Part shown: positions 1 through 5,659 of the stretch, one piece after another
Position numbering within the stretch: the first letter of the stretch is position 1
How the letters are laid out: each line of letters opens with the position of its first letter
Source of the DNA: Synergistaceae bacterium
Lineage (GTDB): Bacteria; Synergistota; Synergistia; Synergistales; Aminobacteriaceae
Direction: 5' to 3'
NCBI GenBank assembly: GCA_031270755.1
Contig: JAISWV010000396.1
Span: 1-8,355 of the forward strand
Length of the DNA stretch: 8,355 nucleotides
Translations under genes and position numbers: made by a program
The notes under the pieces: generated by a model
What the model was told of the DNA's origin: nothing
The model's input: the letters and a program-made list of their open reading frames with translations, nothing else
The model's database searches: none

Positions 1-182
1 GCGCTGGTGGGAGGTGGCCTGTTTGCCTGCAGCGGCGACCTTGTCGGGAACTGCCGCCGCTTCTCGACCGAACTGGAACGAAGCACTCGAGCGCTTCAAT
101 TCTCTGCAGTCCCGTTATAGTTCCTCGCCTTGCTTCGATTTCTATTCGATATTCGATGGATAACCCCGCCCTTGTGCTCCGC
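1..182. other. Downstream flank of the his operon, no confident gene
   Basis: This stretch lies beyond the hisIE stop codon and runs into the window edge. On the plus strand, frame 1 is open from the edge to a TAG at 118-120 and its first ~25 codons are rich in G/C third positions, so it could be the last 39 codons of a gene converging on the his operon. Frame 2 is also open, to a TAA at 161-163. Neither peptide is recognisable. A 7-bp hairpin with a UCGA loop (one G-U pair) spans 80-97, but no T-tract follows it on either strand, so it is a poor terminator candidate. A short direct repeat, ATTCGAT twice, lies near 144-157. Confidence 0.3.
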
Positions 183-830
183 TTATTTATGGCCTGACCG
201 GCATCTCAGTTCGTCGAAGACCTGGTTCCAGATCAAGCCTCGTTCGGCCAGGACCACGGAGAGGTGAAAAATCAAATCGGCGGCTTCGTACACGAGTTCT
301 TTGGGGTCGGGGTTTTTAGCCGCGATGATGACTTCGGCGGATTCCTCCCCCACTTTTTTCAGCATTTTGTCGAGTCCCTTCTCGAAGAGATAGTTCGTGT
401 AAGAGCCTTCTTTCGGGTGCGCGCGCCGGTCTTCGATTACCCTTTGAAGAAGCTGAAAAATCCGTTCCCCCTCGCTCGTCATGTCGACAGCGGCTCCGTC
501 GAGGCCGCGGTGAAAGCAAGTTCGATTGCCGGTGTGACATGCGGCGCCCGTTTGGTCCACCAACAGTAAAAGCGCGTCGTCGTCACAGTCGCGCGCAATT
601 TCACGGACGTATTGGAAATGGCCGGACGTCTCTCCTTTCAGCCAGAGGCAACGCCGCGAACGGCTGTAATAGTGGGCCTTTCCCGTCTCGATGGTTTTAC
701 GAAGCGATTCCCGGTTCATGTAGGCCAGCATCAGTACCTCACGGGATGCCGCGTCCTGCGCCACAGCCGGAATCAACCCCGCCGCGTCGAAGGCCAGCTC
801 GTCAAAGTTTTCGAAGTTTTTGAACGGCAT
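183..830 (-). CDS. hisIE: Bifunctional phosphoribosyl-AMP cyclohydrolase / phosphoribosyl-ATP pyrophosphatase
   Basis: This 215-residue cytosolic enzyme catalyses steps 2 and 3 of histidine synthesis: PR-ATP to PR-AMP (HisE domain) and then ring opening of PR-AMP to ProFAR (HisI domain). The HisI domain covers about residues 1-110. It shows the Asp-Cys-Asp-x-Asp metal cluster at 81-85, the second zinc-site cysteines C98 and C105, and the conserved Thr-Cys-Phe context. The HisE domain covers about 120-215, with the GEESAE helix at 161-166 and the EAADLIFH helix at 182-189 carrying the acidic Mg-binding residues. Order and length fit the usual HisI-HisE fusion. The ATG start has AGAGG 10 nt upstream, just after the hisF stop (17-nt gap). 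It is the last gene of the operon. No strong terminator was found after it. Confidence 0.97.
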   Translation of the reverse strand: MPFKNFENFDELAFDAAGLIPAVAQDAASREVLMLAYMNRESLRKTIETGKAHYYSRSRRCLWLKGETSGHFQYVREIARDCDDDALLLLVDQTGAACHTGNRTCFHRGLDGAAVDMTSEGERIFQLLQRVIEDRRAHPKEGSYTNYLFEKGLDKMLKKVGEESAEVIIAAKNPDPKELVYEAADLIFHLSVVLAERGLIWNQVFDELRCRSGHK

Positions 831-847
831 GACAAGAAATCCTCTAA

Positions 848-1606
848 CTAAAACATCCTGACGGGAATATTGCGGGTTCTCAAATATTCTTTGAGCTCCG
901 CAATCGCGAGTTCGCCGAAGTGGAACAGCGAGGCAGCCAAAGCGGCGTCGGCTTTTCCCAAGGCAAAGGCCTCGTAAAAGTGCTCTTTCGTCCCGGCTCC
1001 CCCCGAAGCGATAACGGGGATGCGAACCGCCTCCGAAACCGCCGCGGTGAGCTCCAGGTCGTAGCCGTTTTTAGCGCCGTCGCGGTCCATGCTGGTGAGC
1101 AAAATTTCTCCGGCCCCGAGGCGCTCCGCCTCTTTCGCCCACTCCACGGCGTCTTTGTCCGTTCGAACACGGCCTCCGTTCACGTACACGTCCCAGCGTT
1201 TTTCGCCTCGCCGGGCATCGATGGCGACGACGACACACTGAGCGCCGAAAAATGTCGCCACGTCCGCGATAAGCTCCGGCCGCGCCAGTGCCGCGGAGTT
1301 CAAGGAAATTTTATCCGCGCCGGCGTTCAGTATTTTTCTGACGTCGTCGACACTGCGGATGCCGCCTCCCACCGTCAGAGGAATGAATACCTGCTCCGCC
1401 GCCTTTCGGACGAGGCCGGCGATGGTGTCTCTCCCTTCGTGGGAAGCGGTGATGTCCAGGAAGACCAGTTCGTCCGCGCCGGCTTTGCTGTACTCCGCCG
1501 CAGCCTCCACGGGGTCGCCGGCGTCCTCGAGGTTCACGAAGTTCACGCCTTTCACCACACGGCCGCCGGAGACGTCGAGACAAGGAATAATTCTTCGAGT
1601 CAACAT
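848..1606 (-). CDS. hisF: Imidazole glycerol phosphate synthase cyclase subunit HisF
   Basis: HisF is the TIM-barrel cyclase that uses ammonia channelled from HisH to convert PRFAR into imidazole glycerol phosphate and AICAR. From the ATG chosen here it is 252 residues, the normal family length. It begins with the typical RRIIPCLDV strand. The two catalytic aspartates are D11 (CLD) and D130 (AID), and the phosphate-binding VGGGIR loop is at 79-84. The start is ambiguous. The ATG at 1606 matches the family N-terminus but lies 13 nt from AAAGGGG. An in-frame TTG three codons earlier (1615) lies only 4 nt from it. The gene overlaps the end of hisA by 7 nt (16 nt with the TTG), so it is probably translated by coupling. 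HisH is encoded two genes upstream in the same operon. Confidence 0.97.
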   Translation of the reverse strand: MLTRRIIPCLDVSGGRVVKGVNFVNLEDAGDPVEAAAEYSKAGADELVFLDITASHEGRDTIAGLVRKAAEQVFIPLTVGGGIRSVDDVRKILNAGADKISLNSAALARPELIADVATFFGAQCVVVAIDARRGEKRWDVYVNGGRVRTDKDAVEWAKEAERLGAGEILLTSMDRDGAKNGYDLELTAAVSEAVRIPVIASGGAGTKEHFYEAFALGKADAALAASLFHFGELAIAELKEYLRTRNIPVRMF

Positions 1607-2349
1607 AGTTCGCAAAAAACCCCTTTCATTCGTGTTCTTTCGAAAACGTCCACAGCTTGTTTCAGGTCGAGGGCTCCATTGTACAAAGCTTTACCGACAA
1701 CAGCGCCGCAGACTCCGATTTTTTCCAACGCGTACAGGTCCGACAGCGACGCTACGCCCCCCGAGGCGATGACGTCGATCCCGCCCAGATCCACGATCTT
1801 CTTGGTAGCGGACAAATTGGGGCCCGTCATCGTCCCGTCCTTGGCGATATCCGTGTACACCACGGTTCGCACTCCCATGTCCCTCATCGTCGCGCAAAAT
1901 GCCGTGCTTTCCACAGCGCTTGTTTTTCCCCATCCCTCCACGGCCACACAACCGCCCTTGGAGTCGACCCCCACGACAATCCGCTCTCCGTACAAACGGA
2001 CGGCGGTTTTCACCAGGTCGGGATTTTTCATGGCAGCCGTCCCGAGGATGACCCGGGCGGCTCCCAGAGAGAGTTTTTTTTCGATGTCCTCTATGCCGCG
2101 TATGCCTCCGCCCACTTGGACGGGAATGGACACCGCCCGCAAGATACCGACCACCGCGTCTTCGTTTCCCGCCGTTCCTTTTTGCGCGGCGTCGAGGTCT
2201 ACCACGTGAATGAAGGAGCTCCCGGCTTTTTCCCATTTGAGGGCCTGTTCGGCGGGGTTTTCGGCGAAAATCGTCTCGCGGTTGAAATCCCCCTGGATCA
2301 AGCGCACGCAGCGGCCCTTTCGAATGTCAATGGCGGGGAACAGAATCAA
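1600..2349 (-). CDS. hisA: ProFAR isomerase (phosphoribosylformimino-5-aminoimidazole carboxamide ribotide isomerase)
   Basis: HisA is a TIM-barrel isomerase (Amadori rearrangement) that converts ProFAR to PRFAR, the substrate of HisHF. The 249-residue product has the catalytic pair D8 (PAID) and D129 (VGVD), the VGGGIR phosphate loop at 79-84 and a second loop with ASGGVAS. Its half-barrel pattern is closely similar to that of its neighbour HisF, as expected for these paralogues. The start codon is TTG. No ATG or GTG is available in frame near the conserved ILFPAIDI start, and a GGAGG at 2358-2362 sits 8 nt upstream, which supports the TTG. The first 23 nt lie inside the end of hisH, and the last 7 nt overlap hisF. 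The C-terminal tail is a few residues longer than in well-known HisA proteins. Confidence 0.96.
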   Translation of the reverse strand: MILFPAIDIRKGRCVRLIQGDFNRETIFAENPAEQALKWEKAGSSFIHVVDLDAAQKGTAGNEDAVVGILRAVSIPVQVGGGIRGIEDIEKKLSLGAARVILGTAAMKNPDLVKTAVRLYGERIVVGVDSKGGCVAVEGWGKTSAVESTAFCATMRDMGVRTVVYTDIAKDGTMTGPNLSATKKIVDLGGIDVIASGGVASLSDLYALEKIGVCGAVVGKALYNGALDLKQAVDVFERTRMKGVFCELC

Positions 2350-3055
2350 CGAAACACCCTCCGTATGCCGGCACGGTTTTGTAAGGCGCTTTTCGCGTCC
2401 GGGCTCTGGATTTCAGCGCGGCGAAATTTTTCAAGATCTTCATACCCTGCGCCCCGCTCTTTTCGGGGTGAAACTGTACCGCGTAGATGTTGCCCCGCTC
2501 CACCGCCGCGGTCAGGTCGGTTCCGTAAAACGTGGAAGCCGACACATAAGCGGGATCGGTTTCCACACGGTACGAGTGGACGAAGTAGACGTAAGGGTCG
2601 GAACACCCGCGTTCAGAACCGTTCGATTCGGAAAATCCCCTTAAAATGCCGCTTTTTTTGTGCAAGGTCAATTGATTCCAGCCCATATGAGGAATCTTGA
2701 TCTCTTCCCCGGAGGCGGAAATACGAGGAATACGGGTCACCTTGCCGGGGAGGATTCCAAGCCCCTGGAAAATCCCGTTTTCTTCGCTGGTTTCGAATAA
2801 AAGCTGCATACCGAGGCATATTCCCAGAAATGGCTTTCCCTTCGCGATCTCGGTCTCGATTTTCCGAGGCCACCCTTGACGTTCCAAAGTTTCAATGGCT
2901 CCCTGAAAAGCCCCCACCCCAGGCAGTACAATTTTGTCCGCCCGGTCCAGCTCCCGGGGCGAAGCGGCGATGAAGACCCCAAAATCCAGGCGCCGAAAGG
3001 CATTTTCGACGCTTCTCAAATTCCCCATGCCGTAGTCGATGATTCCAATCATCAT
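2327..3055 (-). CDS. hisH: Imidazole glycerol phosphate synthase glutamine amidotransferase subunit HisH
   Basis: HisH is a class I (triad) glutaminase that supplies ammonia to HisF. The nucleophile C80 lies in LGICLGMQ, the histidine and glutamate are H196 and E198 in QFHPEKSG, and the N-terminal IIDYGMGN strand and oxyanion-region PGVGAF are clear. At 242 residues it is longer than the usual ~200. There is a short insertion around residues 140-153 and a basic C-terminal tail of about 30 residues after the normal end (GMKILKNF). That tail is encoded by the DNA that also carries the hisA ribosome site and start. Two ATG codons are adjacent (3055 and 3052). AGGGGG at 3061-3066 is 5 nt from the first and 8 nt from the second, so translation may begin at the second. 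It is separated from hisB by 19 nt. Confidence 0.96.
   Translation of the reverse strand: MMIGIIDYGMGNLRSVENAFRRLDFGVFIAASPRELDRADKIVLPGVGAFQGAIETLERQGWPRKIETEIAKGKPFLGICLGMQLLFETSEENGIFQGLGILPGKVTRIPRISASGEEIKIPHMGWNQLTLHKKSGILRGFSESNGSERGCSDPYVYFVHSYRVETDPAYVSASTFYGTDLTAAVERGNIYAVQFHPEKSGAQGMKILKNFAALKSRARTRKAPYKTVPAYGGCFVDSVPRH
2358..2362 (-). promoter_or_regulatory. Ribosome binding site for the hisA TTG start, inside hisH
   Basis: A perfect GGAGG on the minus strand lies 8 nt upstream of the TTG at 2349 and within the coding part of the unusual HisH C-terminal tail. It supports TTG initiation of hisA and coupling to hisH translation. Confidence 0.75.
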
Positions 3056-3074
3056 AACAACCCCCTAATCAAGT

Positions 3075-3662
3075 TTACAAAACGCCTTTTGTGGAAAGCA
3101 CTCCGACAACCCGGGGGTCCGTTCGGGTCGATCCATGCAGCGCGCGGCCGAAGGCTTTGAAAAGGGCCTCGGCGACGTGATGCGTGTTTTTCCCCGCCAG
3201 AACCCGGAGGTGAAGGTTCAGCCCGGCGTGCAGGCAGACCGCTCGAAAAAACTCCTCCACCGTTTCCATGTCCATATCGCCAACCCGGGGAGCCGCGAAA
3301 GCTCCCTCGAAAGCCAGGTAAGGACGCCCTGAAACGTCCAGGGCGCACAAGACCAGCGCGTCTTCCATAGGTAAAATTTCATGAGCGTAGCGCGTCATTT
3401 TTTCCTTGTCTCCCAATGCCTCCGCAATCGCTTTTCCCAACACGATCCCCACGTCTTCCACGGTGTGATGACAATCCACGTGGAGGTCGCCCTTCGCCTT
3501 CACATCCAGGTCGAAAAAACCGTGCCGCGCGGCAAGAGTCAGCATGTGATCGAAGAACCCGATACCGGTGGAGATATTTGCGGCCCCCGCTCCGTCCAAG
3601 TTCAGCGACAGTTCGATTTCAGTTTCGGCGGTGCTGCGGCTCACTTGGGCCCTGCGTTCCAC
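3075..3662 (-). CDS. hisB: Imidazoleglycerol-phosphate dehydratase (monofunctional)
   Basis: This enzyme dehydrates imidazole glycerol phosphate to imidazole acetol phosphate. The 195-residue length is that of the monofunctional bacterial enzyme without the HAD-type histidinol-phosphatase domain found in E. coli HisB. Metal-binding motifs are intact: FFDHML near 36-41, D-C-HH-TVED at 63-70, and NTHHVAEALFKAFGRAL at 159-175 with H161, H162 and E165. The C-terminal STKG is also family-typical. The start codon is GTG, supported by GGAGG at 3670-3674 with 7-nt spacing. It overlaps the end of hisG by 22 nt, so the two are probably translationally coupled. Because the phosphatase domain is missing, histidinol phosphate must be dephosphorylated by an enzyme encoded elsewhere. 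Confidence 0.97.
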   Translation of the reverse strand: MERRAQVSRSTAETEIELSLNLDGAGAANISTGIGFFDHMLTLAARHGFFDLDVKAKGDLHVDCHHTVEDVGIVLGKAIAEALGDKEKMTRYAHEILPMEDALVLCALDVSGRPYLAFEGAFAAPRVGDMDMETVEEFFRAVCLHAGLNLHLRVLAGKNTHHVAEALFKAFGRALHGSTRTDPRVVGVLSTKGVL

Positions 3663-4318
3663 AGTGTGTCCTCCAAAGTCAAGACATGTTTCAGTTTTTT
3701 GATCAGTTCGGCCACATGAGAGCGCCGCATTTTCATGCTGGCCCGGTTGACGACCATTCGAGCGGAAAGAGACGTTATTTCCTCGAGTACGCTCAATCCG
3801 TTCTCCGCCAAAGTGACGCCGCTCTCCACAATATCGACGATCACGTCGGCAAGGCCAATGATAGGAGCCAGCTCGACGGAACCGTTCAGCTTGACGATCT
3901 CGACCGTCTGCTGTTTGCGGCGGCTGAAGTAGTCCAGAGCGATGTGGGGGTACTTTGTGGCCACTCTCAAATTGTTGCCATACCGCAGCCTGTCCCGGGT
4001 TTTTTCGTACCCGGCCACCACCATCTTGCAGACTCCGAACTTCAAATCCAATACCTCGTAAAGATGACGCCCCCCTTCCAGCAGCGTGTCTTTTCCGGCG
4101 ATGCCCACGTCCGCCGCTCCATAGTCCACGTATGTGGGGACGTCCGGAGCTTTGGCCATAAAAAAGCTCAGGCCAGCATCTTCGTTGGAAAAAATCAGCC
4201 GGCGCGCCGCCTCTCCCATCGTTTCCTTCATTGCCGGACAGATCACGCCCGCGCGAACGAACAAGTCTATGGCTTTGTCCGCCAGGCGACCTTTCGTGAG
4301 AGCGACCGTCAATCCCAT
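3641..4318 (-). CDS. hisG: ATP phosphoribosyltransferase, short (HisZ-dependent) form
   Basis: HisG catalyses the committed step, condensing ATP with PRPP to form PR-ATP. The 225-residue protein contains the N-terminal TVALTKGRL strand-loop, the DYGAADVGIAGKD region (65-77) and the PRPP-binding loop VDIVESGVTLAENGL at 161-175. It ends soon after the second catalytic lobe, so it lacks the ~80-residue C-terminal regulatory domain of the long form. Such short HisG proteins are known to need HisZ, which is encoded just upstream here (24-nt gap). The ATG start has GAGG 8 nt upstream. The 3' end overlaps hisB by 22 nt, so no hisD gene lies between them. Confidence 0.97.
   Translation of the reverse strand: MGLTVALTKGRLADKAIDLFVRAGVICPAMKETMGEAARRLIFSNEDAGLSFFMAKAPDVPTYVDYGAADVGIAGKDTLLEGGRHLYEVLDLKFGVCKMVVAGYEKTRDRLRYGNNLRVATKYPHIALDYFSRRKQQTVEIVKLNGSVELAPIIGLADVIVDIVESGVTLAENGLSVLEEITSLSARMVVNRASMKMRRSHVAELIKKLKHVLTLEDTLWNAGPK
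3670..3674 (-). promoter_or_regulatory. Ribosome binding site for the hisB GTG start, inside hisG
   Basis: A perfect GGAGG on the minus strand lies 7 nt upstream of the GTG at 3662 and within the last codons of hisG. It decides the GTG start and implies hisG-hisB coupling. Confidence 0.75.
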
Positions 4319-4342
4319 AGCCTGGACCTCATAGCCTGAATC

Positions 4343-5542
4343 TCACAGTTTCAGGCCCGCTTCTTGGGAGCCGTCGAAGTAGAGGACCTTGGGAATGCCG
4401 CGCCGTTGTGCGTCCTGCAAGTTTGCCTTCACGTCGCCGGTGAAGGAATGGGCGCAGCGCAGGCCTTGGCTTCGCAGCCCGGAGGCGGCGGCAAGGGCGG
4501 AATGTCGGCCCTCCGGGCTCCATGCGATCAAGACTTCGGCCTCGGAGAAGGGAGCGGGGCAGTTTTGTTTTTCCAGGGCGTCGGCGAGGTTGTGGACCTT
4601 GATAATGAACCCCACGGAGGGAAAATCGACCCCGAAATGCCCTGCAAGCCCATCGTAACGCCCTCCGTCCAAGATGGAGAACCCCAACCCCGACGTGTAT
4701 CCTCGGAAGATGATGCCCGTGTAGTAATCCATGTTTCCCGCCATGCTCAGGTCGAAGGACACGTACTTGTCGAAGCCGTAGTCCTTCAGTACAGAATGAA
4801 TATTTTGGAGGTTCGAGAGGGCCGATCGAGATTTTTCGTTTTTTGCCTCTTTCCAGGCGTCTTCGAAAATTTCCGGCCCGCCGTTGAAGAAGGGCAGGTT
4901 GGAAAGCAGGCGGCACATGTTCTGGGGAGCGTGGTGTTCTTTTCCGACGGCCTCCGCGGCGACGAAATCCCGGGCAATGATCCGGTCGCGCAACATGTCG
5001 CAAACGGAGGGGGCCAGGCGGCATTCTTCGAGCATACCCTGCAAAAATCGAACCTGCCCCACGTCGATGCGGAAGTCTTCCAGTCCGGCGGTCCGCAGCG
5101 CATCGATGGCCACAGCCAGGACCTCGGCGTCCGCCTCGTCGCCCGAGGCTCCTATCAGCTCGATGCCCGCTTGCGTGGTCTCCCTCAGCCGGCCCTGATA
5201 GCTCGGGCTGTAGCGGAAGACGTTCTGAACGTAGCAGAAGCGCAGCGGCATGTGGCAAGGGGTGAAATTCGTGGCTGCGATCCTCGCGATGGCGGGGGTC
5301 AGATCGGCCCGCAGCGCCAGCACTTCTCCGTCTCGGTCGATGAAGCGATACATCTGTTTCGGATCGACGCTGCCCTTGTCCGCGAAGACCTCCATATATT
5401 CGAGAGTGGGAGTATCGAGGGAAGCGTAGGCGTAACGATGGAAGACCCGCTCCAAGTTATCCTCGATTTTCCGTTTGAAAGCCTGTTCCCGCGCCAAATA
5501 ATCTCTGAACCCGTCTGGAGTGTGAAGCCCATTGTTTTTCAA
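4343..5542 (-). CDS. hisZ: ATP phosphoribosyltransferase regulatory subunit HisZ
   Basis: HisZ is a histidyl-tRNA synthetase paralogue that binds short HisG, activates it and senses histidine. In the 399-residue product the class II aaRS fold is evident: LRADLTPAIAR at 78-87, motif 2 (FRYSPSYQGRLRETTQAGIELIG) at 109-131, and DYYTGIIFRGY near 272-282. The catalytic arginine of the HisRS RGLDYY motif is replaced: the local sequence is AGNMDYY, with G269 at the arginine position, so tRNA aminoacylation is unlikely. Residues ~330-399 resemble a reduced anticodon-binding-like domain, so this is a long-type HisZ. The start is TTG, with GAGG at 5551-5554 and 8-nt spacing; no other in-frame start lies close by. 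It is the first gene of the operon. Confidence 0.95.
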   Translation of the reverse strand: MKNNGLHTPDGFRDYLAREQAFKRKIEDNLERVFHRYAYASLDTPTLEYMEVFADKGSVDPKQMYRFIDRDGEVLALRADLTPAIARIAATNFTPCHMPLRFCYVQNVFRYSPSYQGRLRETTQAGIELIGASGDEADAEVLAVAIDALRTAGLEDFRIDVGQVRFLQGMLEECRLAPSVCDMLRDRIIARDFVAAEAVGKEHHAPQNMCRLLSNLPFFNGGPEIFEDAWKEAKNEKSRSALSNLQNIHSVLKDYGFDKYVSFDLSMAGNMDYYTGIIFRGYTSGLGFSILDGGRYDGLAGHFGVDFPSVGFIIKVHNLADALEKQNCPAPFSEAEVLIAWSPEGRHSALAAASGLRSQGLRCAHSFTGDVKANLQDAQRRGIPKVLYFDGSQEAGLKL

Positions 5543-5550
5543 TTTTCCAA

Positions 5551-5554
5551 CCTC
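5551..5554 (-). promoter_or_regulatory. Ribosome binding site that fixes the hisZ TTG start
   Basis: GAGG on the minus strand lies 8 nt before the TTG at 5542. The surrounding DNA is A/T-rich with degenerate AAATTG repeats, so this is the only purine-rich Shine-Dalgarno match near the conserved N-terminus of HisZ. Confidence 0.6.
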
Positions 5555-5583
5555 AATTTCCCAATTTCAATTTTTTATTTTTC

Positions 5584-5598
5584 ATAATATCATATTAT
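5584..5598. promoter_or_regulatory. Perfect 15-bp palindrome over the his -10 region (candidate operator)
   Basis: ATAATAT-C-ATATTAT is a perfect inverted repeat around a single central base, and it covers the proposed his -10 hexamer. Its position would suit a repressor site that blocks RNA polymerase. The A/T-rich composition makes chance symmetry more likely than for a mixed sequence, so the regulatory role is a hypothesis. Confidence 0.45.
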
Positions 5599-5610
5599 CA
5601 CGATATCACG
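5596..5610. repeat. Direct repeat TATCACG x2 in the his/mob divergent region
   Basis: TATCACG occurs at 5596-5602 and 5604-5610, an 8-bp step. The pair falls between the proposed -35 and -10 boxes of the his promoter and upstream of the mob -10. It could be part of an operator, but no family is recognised. Confidence 0.4.
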
Positions 5611-5627
5611 CAATCCGACTCGACGCA

Positions 5628-5636
5628 TGTTATGAT
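5628..5636 (+). promoter_or_regulatory. Extended -10 promoter for the mobA-mobB fusion gene
   Basis: TGTTATGAT is a full TGn extended -10 element joined to TATGAT. The -35 region (about 5608-5613) is a poor match, which extended -10 promoters tolerate. The start would be near 5642-5643, only ~17 nt before the ATG at 5660. Confidence 0.45.
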
Positions 5637-5659
5637 ACGCTAGGGTGGATTACGTAATC

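Larger units (their letters stand above)
5584..5613 (-). promoter_or_regulatory. Candidate promoter of the his operon
   Basis: Reading the minus strand, TTGCGT (5608-5613) and TATTAT (5584-5589) are 18 nt apart and resemble -35 and -10 boxes for a sigma-70-type factor. Transcription would begin near 5577, giving a leader of only about 35 nt before hisZ, too short for a T-box or a leader-peptide attenuator. This is inference from sequence match; the -35 box is imperfect. Confidence 0.45.

Noticed and set aside
80..97. Hairpin after hisIE as a rho-independent terminator
   Set aside because: The stem is 7 bp with a G-U pair, lies about 85 nt past the stop and has no T-tract on either strand.
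920..2209. 429-codon plus-strand open frame antisense to hisF and hisA
   Set aside because: It lies entirely opposite two complete, motif-rich his genes, and its translation has no recognisable domain and is low in hydrophobic core. Long antisense frames are expected in GC-biased codon usage.
5543..5583. T-box or histidine attenuator in front of hisZ
   Set aside because: Only about 35 nt separate the proposed transcription start from hisZ; there is no run of His codons, no T-box consensus and no terminator hairpin.
4364..5587. 407-codon plus-strand open frame antisense to hisZ
   Set aside because: Same reason: it mirrors hisZ, has no motif, and would cross the his promoter region.
5637..5659. 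Molybdenum cofactor riboswitch in front of mobAB
   Set aside because: The leader is far too short for the Moco RNA element.
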